From JACNKV01 sp964645915 (GTDB taxonomy: Bacteria; Fidelibacterota; Marinisomatia; Marinisomatales; JACNKV01): a DNA stretch of 64,000 bases. The stretch is from the NCBI GenBank assembly GCA_964645915.1, contig CAZYDH010000006.1, positions 1-64,000 of the forward strand. Reading direction: 5' to 3'. How positions within the stretch are numbered: position 1 is the stretch's first letter; the number at the start of each line of letters is the position of its first letter. A program made the position numbers and the translations under genes. The notes beneath the pieces are model-generated. The model was not told the DNA's origin. It was given only the letters and a program-made list of their open reading frames with translations, and made no database searches. Below, in pieces: positions 34,740 through 44,030 of the stretch.

Positions 34740-36115
34740 CTAATGCTCTCCATCCACTCGATTGGCTCGTTCTAATTCTTTATGTATCGGCATTAATCTT
34801 TATAGGATTGTTTCGTTCTAAACGCCGAGAAACAGAGCAGGAAGAATTTATCCTTGCGGGCAGAAGAATCAGTTTGCCGGGATTTGTTGCTTCCCTTGTC
34901 GCCACGTGGTATGGCGGAATTTTAGGCGTCGGTGAAAACACATTTTTATATGGTATTCAGACCTGGGTGATCTTTGGGTTACCGTACTATATTTTTGCAG
35001 CGATGTTTGCCTATTGGATCGCACCGAAGATCCGAGGAAAGAACCTAGTCTCCATTCCGGATCATTTTCACCATCGATATGGAAAACTCCCCGGGGTGAT
35101 TAGCGGTATTTATCTTCTCTTCATTTCCAGTCCCGCACCCTACATTTTGAGCATCGGTATTTTGATTCAGTATGCATTTGGCATCCCATTTGGATGGGCA
35201 TTGCTCTTCGCTACAACCTTAAGTATGGTGTACATTTGGTTTGGTGGATTTAAGGCAGTGGTTCGCACGGATATTCTTCAATTTATTCTGATGTTTCTTG
35301 GATTCATTCTGTTGATCATTTTCGCTTGGGAAAAAGCCGGATCACCCCTCTCTATTCTTTCTGCTCTCCCATCGTCGCATCTTCATCCAACCGGAGGACA
35401 CTCCCTCCAGTATATTTTTGTTTGGTTTTTTATTGCGCTATGGACCTTTGTTGACCCCGGTTTTTACCAACGTTCAGCCGCAGCAAAATCTACTTCAGTC
35501 GCAAAATACGGGATTCTTATTTCCATTGGTTTTTGGTTCATTTTTGATCTACTAACATTAACTGCCGGACTATATGCACGGATATTAGTTCCATCCTCTG
35601 AGCCATTATTCAGTTTTCCGGCTTTAGGGCAATTTATTCTACCTCCTCTTTTTTATGGTCTTTTTCTTGTCGGCATCTTATCAACCATTATGTCCACGAT
35701 TGACTCTTTAGGTTTGATCAGTGCCGTTACGTTTGGAAGAGATATATTCTGGCGATTTCGGACCAACTCGAATCCGACGGATTTAACACGATACGGATTG
35801 GTCATTACGGCGTTGCTTTCCATTCTCTTAGCTATTTCGATACCATCCGTTGTCAAATTATGGTATACGATTGGATCGCTGATCATCCCCGGATTATTAC
35901 TCCCTTTTCTCTTCACTTTTATACGTTGGATCACGATCAAACCTTTCGATGCAATCCTCTGGTTGGTGGTGCCGGTTTTTGTTTCAATCGGATGGTATGG
36001 TCTGGGTCGATTATTCGATGATTATCCACTCGGGCTTGAACCTTTTTATCCGGGATTGCTAACATCTTTTTTTCTCTTAATCTTTTATTTGCGGAACCAT
36101 GAAATTAGAAATTGA
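34736..36115 (+). CDS. Sodium:solute symporter family protein
   Basis: A 459-residue SSS-family transporter with about 12-13 membrane helices. AGRRISLPGFVASLVATWYGG (in two parts, near 42-62) is the typical SSS region at helix 2, and LVGILSTIMSTIDSLGL contains the conserved Ser-Thr-x-Asp-Ser of the sodium site. The start is fixed by the ATGA overlap with thiN. Because of this tight coupling, thiamine or a precursor is a candidate substrate, but SSS members carry many solutes. Confidence 0.9.
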   Translation: MTNALHPLDWLVLILYVSALIFIGLFRSKRRETEQEEFILAGRRISLPGFVASLVATWYGGILGVGENTFLYGIQTWVIFGLPYYIFAAMFAYWIAPKIRGKNLVSIPDHFHHRYGKLPGVISGIYLLFISSPAPYILSIGILIQYAFGIPFGWALLFATTLSMVYIWFGGFKAVVRTDILQFILMFLGFILLIIFAWEKAGSPLSILSALPSSHLHPTGGHSLQYIFVWFFIALWTFVDPGFYQRSAAAKSTSVAKYGILISIGFWFIFDLLTLTAGLYARILVPSSEPLFSFPALGQFILPPLFYGLFLVGILSTIMSTIDSLGLISAVTFGRDIFWRFRTNSNPTDLTRYGLVITALLSILLAISIPSVVKLWYTIGSLIIPGLLLPFLFTFIRWITIKPFDAILWLVVPVFVSIGWYGLGRLFDDYPLGLEPFYPGLLTSFFLLIFYLRNHEIRN

Positions 36116-36566
36116 ACGAAAATATCTCGTATCCTCTGATTGGATGACAGATCAAACCGGACAGTACATTCGACAAGGATATTTGTTGTTTGACCCACAA
36201 AAAGTAGTTAGGGTCAGAACTATCGATCATAAAGGCATTTTAACGATCAAATCTTCAATAACCGTGATGTCTCGACAAGAATTTGAATTTGAGATCCCAT
36301 TTGAGGATGCAATGCTACTTTTAACAGATCATTGCCTGCATCCACCCATTTTAAAAACAAGGTATTCCGTCTTTGAAAAAGACCACATCTGGACTGTCGA
36401 TCAATTTCATGATCAAAATAAAGGATTAATTCTGGCTGAGATCGAGTTGGAAAAAGAAGATGAGACTTTTGATATCCCTGATTGGATTGAAAAAGAAGTA
36501 ACCGAAGATCCCAGATTTTTAAATGCTAATCTATATCATAACCCTTTTTATAAATGGAATCACTAG
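36099..36566 (+). CDS. CYTH-domain protein
   Basis: A 155-residue member of the CYTH (class IV adenylate cyclase / thiamine triphosphatase / triphosphate tunnel) superfamily. It starts with MKLEIERKYLV, the ExExK metal/phosphate motif, and shows the alternating charged strands of the tunnel (VRVRTI, GILTIKSS, FEFEIPF, IWTVDQF, ILAEIELE). It overlaps the symporter by 17 bases. Triphosphatase activity is likely. A role on thiamine triphosphate would fit thiN nearby, but inorganic triphosphate is as likely. Confidence 0.88.
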   Translation: MKLEIERKYLVSSDWMTDQTGQYIRQGYLLFDPQKVVRVRTIDHKGILTIKSSITVMSRQEFEFEIPFEDAMLLLTDHCLHPPILKTRYSVFEKDHIWTVDQFHDQNKGLILAEIELEKEDETFDIPDWIEKEVTEDPRFLNANLYHNPFYKWNH

Positions 36567-36567
36567 T

Positions 36568-38322
36568 ATGAAATATTTTTCTTTATTAATAATAATGACT
36601 ACACCCATCCTCGCAAATGGATTTGAAACAACTCCTATTCACTGGGGTGTATTGGTTATGGGTTTATTTGGTGGTTTGGCTTTGTTTTTATACGGAATGG
36701 AAAAAATGAGTTCCGGAATGAAAAAGGTAGCCGGAAGTCGAATGAGAAACATCTTGTCCCTTTTAACCAATAATCGATTCATAGCATTACTTGTTGGTGC
36801 CTTTGTGACAATGGTCGTTCAGAGTAGCAGTGCAACCACAGTAATGTTGGTCAGTTTTGTCCAGGCGCAATTGATGACGTATGTCCAATCTATTGGAATC
36901 ATACTTGGTGCAAATATCGGATCAACCGTTACTGCACAATTGATTGCATTAAAATTAACAGACTACGCCTTATTGATGATTGCGGCGGGATTTGCATTAA
37001 CAATATTCTCAAAAAAGGACTCATACAAATATCTCGGAGAAGTAATCCTCGGATTTGGAATATTATTTTTTGGAATGAAATTGATGTCTGATACGATGGA
37101 ACCTTTACGAGATTATCAACCATTTATTGAGTCGATCAAAGGATTGGACAATCCAGTTATCGGATTATTAATTGGTGCGGGATTTACAGCGTTGATCCAA
37201 AGCAGTGCTGCACTTATCGGTATTGTAATCGTTTTATCACAACATGGATTATTAACTCTCGAGGCTGGAATCCCGTTGATTTTTGGAGCGAACATCGGAA
37301 CATGCATAACAGCCTGGCTTGCCAGTATTGGAACGGCAAGAGAAGCAAAAAGAGTAGCACTGGCTCATATTCTTTTTAATATTAGTGGTGTTTTATTATT
37401 TTTCTTTTTTATTCCATATTTAGCGGAATTTGTTCGCTGGATATCTCCAACTGTTCAAGCCAGTGGCCTTGAAAAATTAGCGGCGGAAACTCCGCGACAA
37501 ATCGCGAATGCTCATACGATATTTAATGTTTTTGTTGGACTTGCTTTCCTTCCTTTTACACATGTGCTTGCAAAATATGTTTATAAACTCCTCCCAGAAA
37601 AAGAAACGGAAAAAGGAGTCCGTCCGGTTCTATGGCATTTGGATAAAGATCAAATCCATCACCCGTCTATTGCCCTTGATTTAGCACAATCGGAAATATT
37701 GACTATGGTGAAATTGATCAGGAAAATGCTTAAAGCATCGATAAAACAATTTTTCAGCGATAAGACTCTACCGGATAAAAAATATCCGGAACTAACACTC
37801 GCTGAAGGGATTCATATGCGAGAGGATAAAATTGATTTCCTTGAAGACAAGGTCACTCAATATTTATTTGAGATCGGCCGCCAGGAATTAAATGATAAAC
37901 AAGCCGGTGAAATCTATGCAATGACATCGATCGTTAAAGATCTTGAAAGCATTGGCGATGTAATCGATAAAAATATTGTCCCATTGATGAGGAAAAAGCG
38001 ACGAACAAAATATGATTTCACCTCTGAAGGAAAAGAAGAGTTGATCGCATTTCATATTAAGGTTATGAAACAAGTGAGTCGTTTAACAGATGCCTTTTCA
38101 GAACGAAATCTTGATATGGCAAACAAAATCATTCATAAAGATATTAAATATCGTGATCTGGAATCGGACTACCGAAAACATCATATGGAGCGAGTACAGC
38201 AAGAACTATCTAAATCGGTCGCAACACATGAAGTTCATCTGGAGTTAATGGACTTATTAAAACAGATCAACGTTTATCTGGCCAACATCGCAAAGACCAT
38301 TACACGAATGAAATCGAATTAA
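36568..38322 (+). CDS. Na+/phosphate cotransporter with fused PhoU domain
   Basis: A 584-residue protein with a transport half (about 25-340) and a PhoU-like helical half (about 360-584). Repeat motifs are QSSSATTVMLV and QSSAALIGIVIV, each with GANIGS/T nearby. The PhoU part has MTSIVKDLESIGDVIDKN (about 460-477). The ATG at 36568 follows the CYTH stop by one base; upstream in-frame codons lie within that gene. It is a second phosphate system in addition to the two-gene one at 21647-23482. It ends in a strong terminator. Confidence 0.9.
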   Translation: MKYFSLLIIMTTPILANGFETTPIHWGVLVMGLFGGLALFLYGMEKMSSGMKKVAGSRMRNILSLLTNNRFIALLVGAFVTMVVQSSSATTVMLVSFVQAQLMTYVQSIGIILGANIGSTVTAQLIALKLTDYALLMIAAGFALTIFSKKDSYKYLGEVILGFGILFFGMKLMSDTMEPLRDYQPFIESIKGLDNPVIGLLIGAGFTALIQSSAALIGIVIVLSQHGLLTLEAGIPLIFGANIGTCITAWLASIGTAREAKRVALAHILFNISGVLLFFFFIPYLAEFVRWISPTVQASGLEKLAAETPRQIANAHTIFNVFVGLAFLPFTHVLAKYVYKLLPEKETEKGVRPVLWHLDKDQIHHPSIALDLAQSEILTMVKLIRKMLKASIKQFFSDKTLPDKKYPELTLAEGIHMREDKIDFLEDKVTQYLFEIGRQELNDKQAGEIYAMTSIVKDLESIGDVIDKNIVPLMRKKRRTKYDFTSEGKEELIAFHIKVMKQVSRLTDAFSERNLDMANKIIHKDIKYRDLESDYRKHHMERVQQELSKSVATHEVHLELMDLLKQINVYLANIAKTITRMKSN

Positions 38323-38338
38323 TTTGTTTATGTATAAT

Positions 38339-38366
38339 AAAAAAGCCCCGAAATCGGGGCTTTTTT
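38339..38366. terminator. Bidirectional rho-independent terminator
   Basis: Arms of A residues plus GCCCCG (38339-38350) and CGGGGC plus T residues (38355-38366) around a 4-base AAAT loop. It separates the convergent Na/Pi cotransporter gene and fba and has A/T tails in both directions. Confidence 0.93.
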
Positions 38367-38384
38367 TAGATTATCATCTCTTCA

Positions 38385-39380
38385 TTAATAACGATCATTA
38401 CTTCCGAGAACATTTTTGATCTTATGTTTATATAACTCCTTTAGAGCTTCTCTTGCTGGACCTAAATATTTTCTAGGATCAAACGCTTCCGGAGAATCTT
38501 TAAACACTTTTCGAATCGCAGCTGTCATTGCTAAGCGTCCATCGGAATCAATATTGATCTTGCATACCGCAGAGGTTGCAGCTTCTCTTAATTGTTCCTC
38601 AGGAATTCCGATTGCTTCTTTCAACACTCCACCATGATTATTAATACTATCCACAAGATCCTGCGGGACAGACGAAGATCCATGAAGGACAATGGGGAAT
38701 CCGGGTAATTTTTTCTCAATTTCTTCCAACACATCAAATTTTAAAGGTGGGGGAACCAAATTTCCTTCTTCATTCTTTGTGCATTGTGCCGCTGTAAATT
38801 TAAATGCACCATGTGATGTTCCAATCGAGATCGCTAGTGAATCACATCCGGTTCTCTCAACGAATTCAATCACTTCTTCTGGTCGTGTATATGTAGACTC
38901 TTCAGCCACGACATCATCTTCGATTCCGGCTAAGATTCCAAGTTCCGCTTCAACGGTTACATCAAATTGATGTGCATAATCAACGACTTTCTTTGTTAAG
39001 GCAATATTGTCTTCAAAGGAATGATGAGAAGCATCTATCATCACGGAAGAAAATCCCATATCAATACAATCTTTGCAAAGTTCAAATGTATCACCATGAT
39101 CAAGATGAACCGCGATCGGAAATTTGCCGCCCAATTCTTTTGCATATTCAACAGCTCCTTGTGCCATATACCGTAGTAAGGTTTGGTTTGCATATTTCCG
39201 TGCTCCGGATGAAACCTGTAAAATCACCGGGGATCCGGTTTCTGCGCAAGCTTGCATAATGGCTTGAAGTTGTTCCATGTTGTTAAAATTATAAGCAGGA
39301 ACGGCATACTCACCTTCCATCGCTTTTTTAAACATGTCTTTTGTGTTAACAAGTCCTAATTCTTTGTAATGAATTGGCAT
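38385..39380 (-). CDS. fba: Fructose-bisphosphate aldolase, class II
   Basis: Zinc aldolase that interconverts fructose 1,6-bisphosphate with dihydroxyacetone phosphate and glyceraldehyde 3-phosphate. At 331 residues it shows VHLDHGDTFE (zinc His and Asp, about 90-99), MIDASHHSFEDN, VEAELGILAG, IGTSHGAFKF and VLHGSSSVP. These are all class II signatures. A glutamate-rich insert (EDDVVAEESTYTRP) matches the longer subclass. It lies 12 bases after the PPi-type phosphofructokinase, so the two adjoining glycolytic steps are co-expressed. Confidence 0.95.
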   Translation of the reverse strand: MPIHYKELGLVNTKDMFKKAMEGEYAVPAYNFNNMEQLQAIMQACAETGSPVILQVSSGARKYANQTLLRYMAQGAVEYAKELGGKFPIAVHLDHGDTFELCKDCIDMGFSSVMIDASHHSFEDNIALTKKVVDYAHQFDVTVEAELGILAGIEDDVVAEESTYTRPEEVIEFVERTGCDSLAISIGTSHGAFKFTAAQCTKNEEGNLVPPPLKFDVLEEIEKKLPGFPIVLHGSSSVPQDLVDSINNHGGVLKEAIGIPEEQLREAATSAVCKINIDSDGRLAMTAAIRKVFKDSPEAFDPRKYLGPAREALKELYKHKIKNVLGSNDRY

Positions 39381-39392
39381 AATTTGTCCTTT

Positions 39393-40586
39393 CTATTTTT
39401 GTTGACCGATATCCGTTAACAATTGTTGAAACCAGTCAAGAGTCACATCAAAAGGTTTTCCACCCTTTATTCTTTTAAAACTAATCAAAGATAATGTTCC
39501 ATTTTTTTCGTCATCCATTCCGATGACACCATTTTCTTTTTTTAAAGCAAGTTCAGCTGCCAGGAATGCGGATTGTTTGATCAGCTCAAGATCTTTATCT
39601 TTTGCAGCTGCAGATCGTGCAAAGTATCCGCTTTTTTGAACAAGTGTTTTCTCTGCATCCAATTGCTCGGAAAATTGTTTTGCAAACCACTGTCCGGGGT
39701 TGATCTCATCCAAACGGACATGTCCAAAAGCATCTCTTGGAACTGTCTCTCCGTTATCTTCCATTTCTCTAACGATCGTTTCTACGCCGGCTCCTTCACT
39801 TAAGAAAATATTGACCCCATCTTTTTCATCCATCCGTTTTCGTAGACGGGCAACTTCATCTTTCATATTAAAATCCATCTCCGGAATGTAAACCGCGTCA
39901 ACATCCCAGCGTTTTTTATCAATTAGCAGATTGGGTAAAAATTGGCGTTTTTCTAAACGATCACGATAAAATTTTGTTGTTGCAGCCGTTAACCAACCAC
40001 AGTTCCTGCCCATTACTTCATGGATAATTAATTGACGAGTACTTGTCGTATTTTCATTAGCAATATTTTCAAAGAATATTGCTCCTTGTTCAGCGGCTGT
40101 CCACGCCCCTAAAGTTTGGGTGATTGGGAATACATCATTGTCTACTGTTTTCGGTAATCCGATGACGGTAAGCTTATAATTATTTTCTTGGAGATAATGA
40201 GATAACTCTGCAGCCATTGTGTTTGTATCGTCTCCTCCAATGGTATGCAAAATATCCACTTGATCTTTAACCAGTTGATCGGCAGCTACTTTTAACGGAG
40301 TTTCGCCTTCTTTAACCAAACCACGTTTTATACAATCTTTTATATTGGTCAATTTTACACGACTGTTACCAATTGGACTTCCACCGTACGAATACAGAAC
40401 ATCCACATGATTTTTGACATCTTTTGGAAAGGAGATTGAATTCCCCGTTAGGAGCCCTTGATATCCATTCAAATAACCGATCATTTCGGCTTCAGGTGCA
40501 ATTTCAGCATATTTTTCAATTAATCCACCAATCGAAGCGGATAAGCAGGGAGCAATTCCTCCTGCAGTAAGAAAAGCTATTTTCAT
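39393..40586 (-). CDS. pfp: Phosphofructokinase, pyrophosphate-dependent type
   Basis: It interconverts fructose 6-phosphate and fructose 1,6-bisphosphate. The 397-residue protein starts MKIAFLTAGGIAP. The motif GGDDTNTM (117-124) has Asp where ATP enzymes have Gly (GGDG). PKTVDND (145-151) has the Lys typical of PPi enzymes. Both point to pyrophosphate as phosphate donor and a reversible reaction. The ATG at 40586 was chosen because GGAG lies upstream; an earlier in-frame start would add a hydrophobic stretch foreign to the family. It is followed by fba. Confidence 0.9.
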   Translation of the reverse strand: MKIAFLTAGGIAPCLSASIGGLIEKYAEIAPEAEMIGYLNGYQGLLTGNSISFPKDVKNHVDVLYSYGGSPIGNSRVKLTNIKDCIKRGLVKEGETPLKVAADQLVKDQVDILHTIGGDDTNTMAAELSHYLQENNYKLTVIGLPKTVDNDVFPITQTLGAWTAAEQGAIFFENIANENTTSTRQLIIHEVMGRNCGWLTAATTKFYRDRLEKRQFLPNLLIDKKRWDVDAVYIPEMDFNMKDEVARLRKRMDEKDGVNIFLSEGAGVETIVREMEDNGETVPRDAFGHVRLDEINPGQWFAKQFSEQLDAEKTLVQKSGYFARSAAAKDKDLELIKQSAFLAAELALKKENGVIGMDDEKNGTLSLISFKRIKGGKPFDVTLDWFQQLLTDIGQQK

Positions 40587-40742
40587 AATATTTACTCCAA
40601 ATCTAAAGAGCGAAATTAAGAATATTTTTATTATTATCTTTATCATTAATACAGAATAAAATTGTGGTATCCTTTTAAATCAATTAAGGTTTTCAAATGT
40701 TTTTTTTCTTAGCTTTCACTCATTGATAATTTATTATTCTCT

Positions 40743-42692
40743 ATGATACAACCATTGTGGAAACCAACCCCGGAGATGATTGAAAAGAGTCAAATGACTC
40801 AATTTCTTACTTATGTCAATAATCAATACAATCTATCTCTAAAAAACTATCCTGAGTTGCATCATTGGTCGGTACATAACATTGCAAAATTCTGGAAGTC
40901 TTCTTGGAATTTTTTCGAAATAATTTCTTCAAAACCATATTCCAATACGGTTGAGGATATTCAAAAAATGCCCGGGGCAAAATGGTTTTCGGAGGCACAA
41001 TTAAATTTTGCGGAAAATCTTCTTCGTTATCGAGATGATAGAACCGCCCTTATATTTCAAGATGAAAATGGGAATACACGATCCATCACTTTCCGAGAGT
41101 TATATAAAAAAGTATCGCAAACTGCCTTTGCATTAAAACAACTCGACGTAAAAAAAGGAGATCGTGTCGCTGCCTTTTTACCGAATATCCCTGAAACGGT
41201 CATCGCCATGTTGGCAACAGCATCTATCGGAGCTGTTTGGAGTTCTTCTTCTCCTGATTTTGGGATAAAAGGCGTCTTGGATCGATTTTCGCAAATCAAA
41301 CCGAAAGTCTTGTTCTCCTCGTATGGTTATTATTATAACGGAAAATGTTTTTCTTCTATTGACAAGTTAAATAACATCATCAACCATCTTCCGGAAACAC
41401 AAAATGTGATCATGGTACCTTATGGTGAAACGGAAGATATTTCTTCGATGGATATCTGTATCCTGTGGGAAGATTTCATTGATCCTAGCCATGTTCCCAC
41501 TTTGAATTTTGAACAATTACCCTTCGATCATCCACTTTATATCATGTATTCATCCGGAACAACGGGACTCCCCAAATCTATTGTTCATTCTGCAGGTGGA
41601 ACATTGATCCAACACTTAAAAGAGTTAAGACTGCACACGGATTTAACACGTGATGATGTCATTTTTTACTTTACAACCTGTGGATGGATGATGTGGAATT
41701 GGTTAATCTCTTCACTTGCAGTTGGAGCAACGATCGTTCTCTATGATGGCTCTCCGTTCTTTCCGGATGGGAACGTTTTATGGAAGATGGCTGAGTCGTT
41801 GGGTGTTACCGTTTTTGGAACCAGCGCAAAATATCTTGCATCGTGTGAATCCGCAGACATTACACCTAAGAACGAAAATGATCTGTCAAAACTTCGAGCT
41901 ATTTTGTCCACCGGTTCTCCGCTTTCTGAAGAGAGTTTTGATTATGTATATCGGGAGATTAAAAAAGATGTCATGTTGAGTTCCATCGCAGGCGGAACGG
42001 ATATTATATCCTGTTTTATGCTTGGGAATCCAACACTTCCCGTTTTCCGTGGTGAGATCCAATGCTCCGGACTTGGAATGGATATTGATGCATTCGATGT
42101 CAACGGAAATTCACTTACGAACGAAGATGGTGAATTGGTGTGTAAAAAAGCGTTTCCATCAATGCCCATTTACTTCTGGAATGATCCGGAAAATGAAAAA
42201 TATCGACATGCGTATTTTGATGTTTATCCCGGTGTTTGGCATCATGGAGATTACATCACGATCACAAAAAACGGTGGAATCAAAATGCATGGGAGAAGTG
42301 ATGCAACTCTTAATCCGGGTGGAGTCCGTATCGGAACAGCAGAAATATACCGCGTTGTTGAAGCTCTTTCGGAAATTGAAGATAGTCTGGTCATCGGGCA
42401 GCCATGGGAGAACGACGAGAGAGTTATCCTTTTTGTCAAACTTTCTAAAGGGAGTACAATTAATACCGAGCTTGTTGATCAAATACGTTTGATTATAAAA
42501 ACGCAATGCTCTCCACGGCATGTTCCACAAAAGATCATCCCTGTGAGCGATATTCCATATACAATAAACGGTAAAAAAGTTGAGCTTGTTATAAAAAACA
42601 TTCTATATGGTAAACACATCACAAATAAAGATGCCTTGAAAAATCCAGAGGTTTTGGAAGAATATAAAAATATCACTGAACTCCGATATTGA
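40743..42692 (+). CDS. acsA: Acetoacetyl-CoA synthetase
   Basis: ATP-dependent activation of acetoacetate to acetoacetyl-CoA. The 649-residue adenylate-forming enzyme has the AACS start (LWKPTPEMIEKSQM), KFWKSSWNFF, WFSEAQLNFAENLL and the AMP-binding loop MYSSGTTGLPKSIVH (about 270-284). FFYFTTCGWMMWNW-like sequence IFYFTTCGWMMWNW follows, then GRSDATLNPGGVRIGTAEIY (in two parts, near 518-537). The catalytic Lys is in NGKKVELVI near the end. It lies 69 bases before the citrate-lyase-like gene and diverges from the phosphofructokinase operon. Confidence 0.93.
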   Translation: MIQPLWKPTPEMIEKSQMTQFLTYVNNQYNLSLKNYPELHHWSVHNIAKFWKSSWNFFEIISSKPYSNTVEDIQKMPGAKWFSEAQLNFAENLLRYRDDRTALIFQDENGNTRSITFRELYKKVSQTAFALKQLDVKKGDRVAAFLPNIPETVIAMLATASIGAVWSSSSPDFGIKGVLDRFSQIKPKVLFSSYGYYYNGKCFSSIDKLNNIINHLPETQNVIMVPYGETEDISSMDICILWEDFIDPSHVPTLNFEQLPFDHPLYIMYSSGTTGLPKSIVHSAGGTLIQHLKELRLHTDLTRDDVIFYFTTCGWMMWNWLISSLAVGATIVLYDGSPFFPDGNVLWKMAESLGVTVFGTSAKYLASCESADITPKNENDLSKLRAILSTGSPLSEESFDYVYREIKKDVMLSSIAGGTDIISCFMLGNPTLPVFRGEIQCSGLGMDIDAFDVNGNSLTNEDGELVCKKAFPSMPIYFWNDPENEKYRHAYFDVYPGVWHHGDYITITKNGGIKMHGRSDATLNPGGVRIGTAEIYRVVEALSEIEDSLVIGQPWENDERVILFVKLSKGSTINTELVDQIRLIIKTQCSPRHVPQKIIPVSDIPYTINGKKVELVIKNILYGKHITNKDALKNPEVLEEYKNITELRY

Positions 42693-42761
42693 TTGCAAGT
42701 GGTTTCATAGGTGAAATAAATTTCCAGCCATTCTTTTAATAATTAATTCCGGATTATAAAA

Positions 42762-43970
42762 ATGACTACCAAATATATGTCTGGTCCAGGTGGAATTAAA
42801 CTCCGGTCTGACCTCCGGGTATTTTATACTCCTTCTTCTAATCCATTAAAGATTTCCATTCAAAGCAGTGTTAAAGTTTTATTCGGTCAATCTTTATTGG
42901 AACAAGCTGAATCCGTATGCAAAGAGCTTGGAGTGAATACCGGTGAGTTGGCTTTAGAAGACTTTGGAGCCCTTCCATTTTTAGTTTCTGCCAGAATTGA
43001 ATCCACGTTAAAAAAAGCAATTCCGTCTCTTGAAAAAGAATTTTTACCGGAAATGAAAACCCATTGTACGTATCCATCATCTAAAGACCGATTTCGCAGG
43101 AGTAGACTCTATCTCCCCGGGAATCAGATTAAATTGATGTTGAACGCCGGCATTCATAAGCCGGATGGTATTATTCTCGATTTAGAAGATGCTGTTGCTC
43201 CGCCTGAAAAAGAAGATACACGGTATGTTGTTCGGAATGCATTACGAACACTGGATTTTTTCGGATCGGAAAGGATGGTGCGAATCAACCAAGGGGAAAT
43301 GGGACTAAAAGATTTGGAGTTCGTCATTCCTCATAATGTTCATTTAGTCCTCATTCCTAAAGTTGAAAGTACTAATCAACTCCTTGCAGTCGATAAAAAA
43401 ATTGCTGATATCTGCAAACAATGTGGTCGAACAGAGCCCGTTTATCTTATGCCGATCATAGAATCCGGAAGAGGAATCTTAAAAGCACTTGAGATCGCCG
43501 AAGCTTCAAAAAACAATGTTGCACTTGCCATAGGACTTGAAGATTATACCGCTGATATCGGAACTCAACGAACCAACGAAGGTACGGAATCCTTCTTCGC
43601 ACGCAGCATGATCGTAAATGCAGCCCGTGCAACCGGATTGCAACCGATCGATACTGTATTCAGTGATGTAGGAGACGAAGCCGGTTTACGTGAATCTGTT
43701 CGTGAAGCAAAACAACTTGGGTTTGACGGAAAAGGATGTATCCATCCCAGACAGATCTTACCCCTACATGAAGAATTTGCTCCCAAACAATCTGAAATAG
43801 ACAAAGCCACAAAGATCGTTCTTGCTTTTGACAAGGCAGAAGCCGAAGGACTCGGTGTGGTTTCGTTGGGAACAAAAATGATTGATCCGCCGGTTGTAAA
43901 ACGAGCACAAAACACTGTGAATCTAGCGATTGCTACCGGATTACTTAACCATGACTGGAAACAAGAATAA
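42762..43970 (+). CDS. Citrate lyase-like gamma-beta (CitD-CitE) fusion
   Basis: A 402-residue fusion. Residues about 5-87 match the citrate lyase acyl carrier protein: a short loop, then IQSSVKVLFGQSL and LEDFGALPFLVSARIE, the 'D-x-GAL-x-ARxE' pattern of CitD. Residues about 110-395 are a HpcH/HpaI-CitE aldolase: RRSRLYLPGN, GIILDLEDAV with the metal Asp-Glu, GLEDYTADIG and GKGCIHPRQI. CitE cleaves the acyl thioester into oxaloacetate and an acetyl thioester. In my alignment by eye the prosthetic-group Ser of CitD falls on Arg15, with Ser16 next to it, so carrier function is uncertain. CitF is encoded two genes on. Citrate, citramalate or a homologue may be the substrate. Confidence 0.82.
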   Translation: MTTKYMSGPGGIKLRSDLRVFYTPSSNPLKISIQSSVKVLFGQSLLEQAESVCKELGVNTGELALEDFGALPFLVSARIESTLKKAIPSLEKEFLPEMKTHCTYPSSKDRFRRSRLYLPGNQIKLMLNAGIHKPDGIILDLEDAVAPPEKEDTRYVVRNALRTLDFFGSERMVRINQGEMGLKDLEFVIPHNVHLVLIPKVESTNQLLAVDKKIADICKQCGRTEPVYLMPIIESGRGILKALEIAEASKNNVALAIGLEDYTADIGTQRTNEGTESFFARSMIVNAARATGLQPIDTVFSDVGDEAGLRESVREAKQLGFDGKGCIHPRQILPLHEEFAPKQSEIDKATKIVLAFDKAEAEGLGVVSLGTKMIDPPVVKRAQNTVNLAIATGLLNHDWKQE

Positions 43971-44030
43971 AAAGCTGATTCCTTTTTAAAATAAATTGAA
44001 AAAGTAATCGACCATTATTTTTAATAGATT

